Below the pieces are notes generated by a model. The model was not told the DNA's origin and ran no database searches. It worked only from the letters and a program-made list of their open reading frames with translations. Shown one piece after another: positions 6,715 through 11,211 of a stretch of 11,211 nucleotides of DNA. How positions within the stretch are numbered: position 1 is the first letter of the stretch; each line of letters starts with the position of its first letter. Origin of the DNA: Hyphomicrobiales bacterium (lineage in GTDB: Bacteria; Pseudomonadota; Alphaproteobacteria; Rhizobiales; Beijerinckiaceae). The position numbers and the translations under genes are program-made. Location of the stretch: assembly GCA_028290125.1 (NCBI GenBank), contig JAQGKM010000211.1, positions 1-11,211 of the forward strand, given 5' to 3'.

Positions 6715-7338
6715 TCAGAGCACGATGTCGGCGTCGAACATTTCCATCGGAATGGCGCGCGCGAATTCGGCTGCGAAGCCGCCGGGAATGTGACGCACGA
6801 CCCGTGCGCGCGTCCGCCCGATCGTCACCCAGGCGCCGATGGCGAGCCGCGTGGCGCTGAGCACCGCGACGCCGCTGCGCGAGATGTCCAGCAGCTTGAT
6901 GCAGACGTCGCCCTCGTCGCCGCAGACCGTGTAGTCGATGCGTCGCGGCCTGATGCGCTCGGCGCGGCGCTGGCCGTCCTCGCCGAGATAGTCGCGGTTG
7001 ATGAGCCAGGTGAGCTGGTCGGCGATCTGCTCGCGCTTTCGCAACGTGGCGCGGAACGACATGCTGAAACCATCCGGCGTCAACCGGGCGACCTCGCCCT
7101 CCAGGCCGCCGATGACCTCGAGATAGACGACGATCTTCTCGCCGAATTTCGGGCGCACATCGGCCCGCAGGCACATGCCGCCGGCCGACACATCCACGGT
7201 ATGGACGTCGAACTCCGTGCCGTCGGCGAGCAGCCCCCGCCCTTTCAGGCTGATGCTGACCCGCGCATGGCGACGCTCGCGCTCTTCGATGCGCCGGCCT
7301 TCAGACGCCCCAAGTCGTAGATTCAAACCCGGCGTCAT
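6715..7338 (-). CDS. Tandem PilZ-domain protein (probable c-di-GMP receptor)
   Basis: PilZ domains bind c-di-GMP through an RxxxR motif and a downstream D/NxSxxG motif. Numbered from the ATG at 7338 (207 aa), the first domain has RRHAR (22-26) and DVSAGG (49-54). The second has RIRPR (128-132) and DISRSG (151-156). Both domains thus keep the ligand residues. Residues about 100-125 form a linking helix. No membrane segment or output domain is seen, so it should be a soluble cytoplasmic receptor acting through protein contacts. A longer frame begins at TTG 7383, adding 15 residues, but its AGAGGA abuts the start codon. The ATG has only a modest GGGCGA upstream, so the start is uncertain. A 6-bp inverted repeat (AATCCT/AGGATT, 7382-7398) lies just upstream. 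The target process cannot be read from the context. Confidence 0.87.
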   Translation of the reverse strand: MTPGLNLRLGASEGRRIEERERRHARVSISLKGRGLLADGTEFDVHTVDVSAGGMCLRADVRPKFGEKIVVYLEVIGGLEGEVARLTPDGFSMSFRATLRKREQIADQLTWLINRDYLGEDGQRRAERIRPRRIDYTVCGDEGDVCIKLLDISRSGVAVLSATRLAIGAWVTIGRTRARVVRHIPGGFAAEFARAIPMEMFDADIVL

Positions 7339-7504
7339 GCGATTCGCCCAATGTAGCGCTCCATCTGCCCGACTATCAGGCAATCCTCTCTAAGGATTTG
7401 CTAAGGCGGAAAAATTATTTGGTGCGTTTGCGCTTTTCACATTCGTGTCAGGCGCTCTGGCCTCGCTTGAACGGAGGCATGGCCCGATGTATTTGTTCAG
7501 GTAC

Positions 7505-7569
7505 CCAGGCCGGGCCCCTCTGGCAGCTCCCGAAGCTGCGATGTCGGACTGGACGAAAACGTGGCCTGG
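7505..7569 (+). repeat. Nested inverted repeats in the non-coding stretch before the TerC gene
   Basis: The 324-bp stretch between the PilZ start and the TerC start (7339-7662) holds no convincing gene. Within it, CCAGGCC (7505-7511) pairs perfectly with GGCCTGG (7563-7569) and encloses a second hairpin, GCAGCT (7523-7528) with AGCTGC (7534-7539) and a 5-nt loop. They could form a branched RNA or a regulatory DNA element. The conserved GGGGAGUA core of the yybP-ykoY manganese riboswitch, often found before TerC-family genes, is not present. Confidence 0.35.
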
Positions 7570-7570
7570 T

Positions 7571-7600
7571 CTGCCTATCGTCTCTCACGTCCGCTATAAA
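7571..7600 (+). promoter_or_regulatory. Candidate promoter for the TerC-family gene
   Basis: TATAAA (7595-7600) matches the -10 consensus at five of six positions, with a weak -35 CTGCCT (7571-7576) 18 nt upstream. Transcription would begin near 7607, giving a leader of about 55 nt, too short for a large riboswitch. The weak -35 keeps confidence low. Confidence 0.3.
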
Positions 7601-7662
7601 CGCGGCGCAGGGACGCCTGAGCTTTTCGGGCTGCTTCACGTTCAAAACGAAGTGGATCCGAC

Positions 7663-8292
7663 ATGAGCGCCTATTTTACCATCGATGCCCTGACAGCCCT
7701 TTTCCAGGTCATGATGATTGACCTGGTTCTGGCGGGCGACAATGCGATCGTCATCGGCCTTGCCGCCGCCGGCTTGCCGAAGGAGCAGCGCGCCCGCGCG
7801 ATCCTGATCGGCATCGGCGCCGCCACCGTCCTGCGCATCATCTTCGCCGGCCTCACCACGCAGCTTTTGCAGATCCAGGGCTTGCTGCTCGTCGGTGGCC
7901 TGCTGCTGATCTGGGTCGCCTACAAGATGTGGGTCGAACTGCGGGCCGGACATGGCGCGGAGGATCTCGACGCGATCGAAAACGGCACGGCCGTCGAGGC
8001 GGCGCCCAACAAGACGTTCGCGCAGGCCGCCTGGCAGATCGTCGTCGCCGACGTGTCGATGTCGCTCGACAACGTGCTGGCGGTCGCCGGCGCCTCGCGC
8101 GAATACCCCTACATCCTGATCTTCGGCCTGGTGCTCTCGATCGGCCTGATGGGTCTCGCGGCCTCGTTCATCGCCCGCCTGCTGCAGAAGCACCGCTGGG
8201 TGGCCTACGTGGGTCTCGCGATCATCGTCTATGTGGCGATCGACATGACGTATCGCGGCGCCATCGAAGTGATGCCGCTGATCCGGGGCTGA
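7663..8292 (+). CDS. TerC-family integral membrane protein, YjbE type (putative manganese/metal exporter)
   Basis: TerC-family proteins are polytopic inner-membrane proteins. Studied members export Mn2+ or help metallate secreted enzymes, while the original TerC relates to tellurite resistance. The 209-aa length fits the YjbE subgroup. The two internally repeated signature motifs are clear: DLVLAGDN (20-27), which continues AIVIGLA, and DVSMSLDN (130-137), which continues VLAVAG. Each has the paired acidic residues plus Asn thought to line the metal path. About six to seven hydrophobic helices alternate with a polar cytoplasmic-type loop (about 93-120). The ribosome-binding site is weak (AGTGGA, 6 nt before ATG). 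The gene stands alone and ends 4 bp from the convergent secreted-protein gene. Metal specificity is inferred from the family only. Confidence 0.88.
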   Translation: MSAYFTIDALTALFQVMMIDLVLAGDNAIVIGLAAAGLPKEQRARAILIGIGAATVLRIIFAGLTTQLLQIQGLLLVGGLLLIWVAYKMWVELRAGHGAEDLDAIENGTAVEAAPNKTFAQAAWQIVVADVSMSLDNVLAVAGASREYPYILIFGLVLSIGLMGLAASFIARLLQKHRWVAYVGLAIIVYVAIDMTYRGAIEVMPLIRG

Positions 8293-8296
8293 CGCC

Positions 8297-8965
8297 TCAG
8301 GGGCTGGCGGGATTTCCGCCGGCCCCATCCTGCGGCTTGAGGATCTTCGGATCCAGCGCCGCCAGCGCCATCAGCGAGGCCGGGATGTTGACCCCGGCGC
8401 GGCGCATCTTCTGCGCGACGTCGCGGCAGGCGAGCACATCCTTCTGATCGATGGCGGCCTGCGCGGCCGCGATGGCCTCGGGCTTCGGCGGCGGCGCCTG
8501 CGGAGCCGCTGCTGCGGCGGGCGGATTGGCGGCCGCCTGCTGCTGGCCCTGAGGTTGCGGCGGTTGTCCGGGCTGCGGCTGGCCTTGCGCCTGCTCCGGC
8601 GGACGGTTCGCGGCGGGCTGCGATCCGCCATTGGCTTGCGGGTTCTGCTGTCCCGAGGGAGCGCTCTCCTGCGCCTGCCCCTGCGGCCCCGATGCGCCTG
8701 TCCCGCCATGAGTCACCGGGCCACTCATGCCGGATGTCTGCTGCGCCGAGTCAGCCCCCCCGGGCTGCGGACGCTCGCCGTCCTTCGCTGGCGCCTGCAC
8801 GGCCGTCGCCTGCTGTTGCGGAGGGGCGGCGTCGGCGGGCTTCTGCGTCTGCTGCTTGGTGAGATAGTCGGCGAGCTCGACGCAGATGTCTGCGCGTTGC
8901 GCCGGTTGCGCGAGCGCCGTCGAAGCCGACAGCGCCGCGCAAAGAAGTGCGAGCCTGATTTGCAT
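8297..8965 (-). CDS. Secreted Pro/Gln/Ala-rich hypothetical protein, last gene of the formate dehydrogenase operon
   Basis: I do not recognise a named family. The 222-aa product begins with a clear Sec signal peptide (hydrophobic residues 3-18, probable cut after ALA at 19), so it is exported. The mature protein has three parts: a short N-terminal module with RADICVELADYLTKQQ (24-39), a low-complexity linker rich in Pro, Gln, Ala and Gly (about 40-160), and a helical C-terminal module with QKDVLACRDVAQKMRRAGV (174-192). Each end module holds one cysteine (C28 and C180), the only two after cleavage, so one disulfide is possible. The start at 8965 is chosen over one 33 codons upstream because GAGGAG lies 6 nt before it. 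That ribosome-binding site overlaps the stop codon of the gamma subunit gene, 10 bp away, so the two are coupled. A role in formate dehydrogenase assembly or stability is only a positional guess. Confidence 0.78.
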   Translation of the reverse strand: MQIRLALLCAALSASTALAQPAQRADICVELADYLTKQQTQKPADAAPPQQQATAVQAPAKDGERPQPGGADSAQQTSGMSGPVTHGGTGASGPQGQAQESAPSGQQNPQANGGSQPAANRPPEQAQGQPQPGQPPQPQGQQQAAANPPAAAAAPQAPPPKPEAIAAAQAAIDQKDVLACRDVAQKMRRAGVNIPASLMALAALDPKILKPQDGAGGNPASP

Positions 8966-8975
8966 GACCGTCTCC

Positions 8976-9986
8976 TCAAATGCGCTGGCGTGCGCCGGCG
9001 GGCGGCGGCGCCGGCGGATCGTCGCGACGCGCGGTTCCGGCAACTTCTTCCGCCCAGCGATCATGGTGCTGGCGCGCCCAGCCGAGATCGACCGTGCCCT
9101 CGACCATCGCCTCGAAGTCGCCTTCCATGCCGATCGTGCCGATGTAGATGTGCGCCAGAATGCCGGCGACGAACAGCGAGCCGATCAGGCCGTGCACCAC
9201 GTTGGTGAGCTGCATGCCGTTCACGTCCACCCACTCGAACGGGAACAGCAGGATCAGGCCAGAGATGAACATCAGCGTTCCGCCCAGCACCACGCCCCAG
9301 AAAACGATCTTCTGCCCGGCGTTGAAGCGCCCGGCGCTGATGTGCCGGTTGCCGACCAGACCGCCGCCGGCCTTGAGCCACGCCCAGTCGCCCCGGCTCG
9401 GAATGTTGTCGCGCACCCAGAAGAAAACCATCATCAGCACGCCAAGCGTGAACGGCCAGGCGAAGAAATTATGCGCGTATTTCGCATATTGGCTGAAGTC
9501 GCCGAACGCCACGGGGCCGATCAGCGGCGCGATCAGGCGCTTGCCGAAAAAGTAGTTCAGCCCGGTGAGCCCGAGCAGGATGAAGGAGACGGCGGTGATC
9601 CAGTGCGTGAAGCGCTCGATGCCGCGAAAGCGCACGATGCGCTGGCCCGTCGGCTTGAACTCGGATTTCGCGGGGCCGACCAGCATGTAGAACATGACCA
9701 GTGCGATCAGCATCAGGATGATGGCGGCGCCGGCGATCCACGGCAGGTAGGTTTCGTGGAACTGGCGCCAGTCGCGTCCCTGCGGCTGGATGAGATATTG
9801 CGCCCGCTCGTCAGGGATCGTGATGCGTCCGCCGATCTTGCTCTCCTGCTTGAACAGCATCTCCTCGTTCACGGATTCCGCCGTCGGATTGGGCGCGCTG
9901 TCAGGATTGGGCGCCGTCCCTTGCGCGAAGGCCGGCGGCGCCAGCGAGACGACGAGGAGAAGAGCTAACAGGCGAAGGCATTTCAT
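8976..9986 (-). CDS. fdoI: Formate dehydrogenase gamma subunit (cytochrome b556 type), with N-terminal extension
   Basis: This subunit anchors the enzyme in the inner membrane and passes electrons from the beta subunit through two b hemes to quinone. The 336-aa protein is much longer than E. coli FdnI (about 217). It starts with a signal-like segment (1-21), then about 60 polar, probably periplasmic residues and an additional membrane helix (about 83-103), before the conserved four-helix core. Heme-ligand candidates are H128 (RFTHW), H172 (YAHNFF), and H265 and H279 in the last helix, whose 14-residue spacing equals that of the E. coli ligands. The family segment GNRHISAGRFNAGQK is at 212-226. 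The ATG at 9986 has AGGAG 8 nt upstream. The longer frame to 10043 runs into the palindromic repeat and is rejected. The gene lies 149 bp after the beta subunit gene and just before the secreted-protein gene. Confidence 0.92.
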   Translation of the reverse strand: MKCLRLLALLLVVSLAPPAFAQGTAPNPDSAPNPTAESVNEEMLFKQESKIGGRITIPDERAQYLIQPQGRDWRQFHETYLPWIAGAAIILMLIALVMFYMLVGPAKSEFKPTGQRIVRFRGIERFTHWITAVSFILLGLTGLNYFFGKRLIAPLIGPVAFGDFSQYAKYAHNFFAWPFTLGVLMMVFFWVRDNIPSRGDWAWLKAGGGLVGNRHISAGRFNAGQKIVFWGVVLGGTLMFISGLILLFPFEWVDVNGMQLTNVVHGLIGSLFVAGILAHIYIGTIGMEGDFEAMVEGTVDLGWARQHHDRWAEEVAGTARRDDPPAPPPAGARQRI

Positions 9987-10011
9987 TCCGGCTTCTCCTA
10001 GATGGCATTCA

Positions 10012-10104
10012 TCGTCATTGCGAGGAGCGAAGCGATGCGGCAATCCATCTGATGGACGCCGTTAGATGGATCGCCACGTCGCCTGCGGCTCCTCGCAATG
10101 ACGA
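10012..10104. repeat. Palindromic intergenic repeat between formate dehydrogenase beta and gamma genes
   Basis: The outer arms TCGTCATTGCGAGGAGC (10012-10028) and GCTCCTCGCAATGACGA (10088-10104) form a perfect 17-bp inverted repeat. An inner 8-bp pair, ATCCATCT (10043-10050) with AGATGGAT (10064-10071), sits around a 13-nt loop. The transcript could fold into a long, partly interrupted hairpin. The arm sequence resembles a family of dispersed palindromic elements I know from rhizobial-type alphaproteobacterial genomes. Here only one copy is present in the window. Position inside an operon suggests a role in mRNA processing or differential stability, which is inference. Confidence 0.85.
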
Positions 10105-10135
10105 GCCGTTCTGTCTTCACAGCACCGCGCGACGA

Positions 10136-10732
10136 TCACATCGCCACCGTCTCGCGATACGCCGTGCGCCAGCCCCAGGCGCCCGACCCGTAGCCGCGCT
10201 TCGTCACGCGCTCCTTGTAGATCGTGGCGATCATGTCGCCGTCGCCCGCGAGCAGCGCCTTGGTCGAGCACATCTCCGCGCACAGCGGCAGCTTGCCCTC
10301 GGCGAGACGGTTCGAGCCGTATTTCTCGTATTCGGCGAGCGACAGATCGACCTCCGGGCCGCCGGTGCAGTAGGTGCACTTGTCCATCTTGCCGCGCGAT
10401 CCGAAATTGCCGACTTTCGGATATTGCGGCGCGCCGAACGGACAGGCGTAGAAGCAATAGCCGCAGCCGATGCAGATATCCTTCGAGTGCAGCACGACGG
10501 CGTCGGCGGTCGTGTAGAAGCAGTTCACCGGGCACACCGCCGCGCAGGGCGCGTCGGTGCAATGCATGCAGGCCATCGACACCGAGCGTTCGCCCGGCTT
10601 CCCATCGTTGATGGTGACGACGCGACGGCGGTTGATGCCCCACGGCACTTCATGCTCGTTCTTGCAGGCGGTGACGCAGGCGTTGCACTCGATGCAGCGG
10701 TCGGCGTCGCAGAGGAATTTCATTCTCGCCAT
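10136..10732 (-). CDS. fdoH: Formate dehydrogenase iron-sulfur (beta) subunit, FDH3 type
   Basis: This subunit carries four [4Fe-4S] clusters that conduct electrons from the molybdenum or tungsten alpha subunit to the cytochrome b subunit. The 198 residues contain the expected cysteine groups: C13, C16, C19, C23; C55, C58, C63, C67; C87, C90, C93, C97; and C119, C122 with C151, C155. C8 and C71 are extra. The motifs CIECNACVTAC, CTDAPCAAVCP and CIGCGYCFYACPFG are plain. It lacks the C-terminal membrane helix of E. coli FdnH/FdoH (about 294 aa), matching the shorter beta subunits annotated as FDH3 subunit beta. The ATG at 10732 follows the alpha stop by 7 nt, with GAGG overlapping that stop region. 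A second ATG three codons in is possible. The symbol fdoH is used by analogy. Confidence 0.93.
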   Translation of the reverse strand: MARMKFLCDADRCIECNACVTACKNEHEVPWGINRRRVVTINDGKPGERSVSMACMHCTDAPCAAVCPVNCFYTTADAVVLHSKDICIGCGYCFYACPFGAPQYPKVGNFGSRGKMDKCTYCTGGPEVDLSLAEYEKYGSNRLAEGKLPLCAEMCSTKALLAGDGDMIATIYKERVTKRGYGSGAWGWRTAYRETVAM

Positions 10733-10739
10733 GGCTGCC

Positions 10740-11211
10740 TCAGCTCGTGCGGATCTGGCAAAGCGTCGCCTTCGGTTCCTGCATGCCCGTGACAGGATCG
10801 AAGCCGTAAGTGGTGATCGTGTTGACGCTTTCGCCGAGCACGATCGGATCGGTCCCCTTCGGATAGAAGCCGCGCATGTCCTCGCCCTGATACCAGCCGG
10901 AGAAGTGGAACGGCATCCAGGCGACGCCGCGCCCGACGCGCTCCGTGACGAGCGCCTTCACCTTGACGCGCGCATTGTTCTCGGCGCCGTAGACCCAGAT
11001 GTACTGGCCATCCTTGATGCCGCGATCGGCCGCGTCCTGCGTGTTCACTTCGCAGAACATGTCTTGCTGCAGTTCCGCGAGCCAGCGGTTGGAGCGCGTC
11101 TCTTCGCCGCCGACTTCATATTCGACTAGACGGCCGGAGGTGAGGATGATCGGGAAGTCGCGCTCGATATTGCGATCGATCGCGGCCTTCTGCACCGTGA
11201 GGCCGATGTTG
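10740..11211 (-). CDS. fdoG: Formate dehydrogenase catalytic (alpha) subunit, C-terminal part only
   Basis: Only the last 156 residues are in the window; the gene continues past the right edge. This region is the molybdopterin-dinucleotide-binding C-terminal domain of the molybdoenzyme that oxidises formate to CO2. Readable family features are FPIILTSGRLVEYEVGGEET near the start, NTQDAADRGIKDGQYIWVYG in the middle, and the C-terminal GWYQGEDMRGFYPKGTDPIV and NTITTYGFDP segments, which are characteristic of formate dehydrogenase alpha chains. The cysteine or selenocysteine of the active site and the Tat signal would lie outside the window, so neither can be checked. The stop TGA (10740-10742) lies 7 nt before the beta-subunit ATG, placing it first of the visible operon. 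Confidence 0.9.
   Translation of the reverse strand, partial: NIGLTVQKAAIDRNIERDFPIILTSGRLVEYEVGGEETRSNRWLAELQQDMFCEVNTQDAADRGIKDGQYIWVYGAENNARVKVKALVTERVGRGVAWMPFHFSGWYQGEDMRGFYPKGTDPIVLGESVNTITTYGFDPVTGMQEPKATLCQIRTS

Noticed and set aside
7384..7662. yybP-ykoY manganese riboswitch before the TerC-family gene
   Set aside because: Looked for because of the gene family, but the conserved GGGGAGUA core is not present on the plus strand.
7398..7721. Two small plus-strand open frames before and into the TerC gene
   Set aside because: Neither has a recognisable domain or a good ribosome-binding site, and both overlap the TerC start in another frame.
8966..9064. 33-codon N-terminal extension of the secreted Pro/Gln-rich protein
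   Set aside because: It overlaps the gamma subunit gene, is Arg-rich, and would bury the signal peptide. The internal ATG has GAGGAG at 6 nt.
8886..9968. 360-residue plus-strand open frame opposite the gamma subunit
   Set aside because: Antisense shadow: His/Asp/Arg/Gln-rich composition and no recognisable domain, while the minus strand encodes a cytochrome b with heme ligands.
9987..10043. N-terminal extension of the gamma subunit
   Set aside because: The additional 19 codons are read from the palindromic repeat. The ATG at 9986 has AGGAG at 8 nt and begins a proper signal peptide.

Overview
The window comes from a high-GC bacterial chromosome, most likely an alphaproteobacterium of the Hyphomicrobiales (Rhizobiales). 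Three things suggest this: the strong G/C preference at third codon positions, the mix of genes (a Bug-type solute-binding protein, a YjbE-type TerC protein, an FDH3-type formate dehydrogenase), and an intergenic palindrome with TCATTGCGAGGAGCGAAGCG-type arms, as I recall from that order. The assignment is inferred from sequence character and was not searched.

Layout. At the left edge, a Ppx/GppA phosphatase gene runs leftwards out of the window (1-904, -). A tRNA-Gln(CTG) follows at 1127-1200 (+), then a small unrecognised minus-strand gene (1216-1632). A membrane-bound diguanylate cyclase (1740-3296, +) ends convergently against an orphan TctC/Bug-family periplasmic binding protein (3330-4409, -). 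Divergent from the latter is a small membrane-anchored antibiotic-biosynthesis-monooxygenase-like protein (4567-5142, +). Next is a three-gene operon (5270-6711, +): a small helical protein and two half-size chromate transporter subunits. It converges within 3 bp on a tandem PilZ-domain protein (6715-7338, -). After a 324-bp non-coding stretch with some inverted repeats comes a TerC/YjbE-type membrane protein (7663-8292, +).

The right third (8297-11211, all -) is a formate dehydrogenase operon. It is read from the right edge as catalytic alpha subunit (3' end only), four-cluster iron-sulfur beta subunit, cytochrome b gamma subunit, and a secreted Pro/Gln/Ala-rich protein of unknown function. 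The last gene's ribosome-binding site overlaps the gamma stop codon, so the two are probably translated together. A roughly 90-bp palindrome lies between the beta and gamma genes.

How the parts work together. The formate dehydrogenase would oxidise formate and pass electrons through the beta iron-sulfur clusters to the gamma-subunit hemes and the quinone pool. The diguanylate cyclase and the PilZ protein are a c-di-GMP producer and a probable c-di-GMP receptor, but they are not in one operon. The rest are separate housekeeping or accessory genes. I see no phage, insertion sequence, CRISPR array or defence system. The least explained items are the secreted low-complexity protein of the formate dehydrogenase operon, the palindrome inside that operon, and the small gene beside the tRNA.
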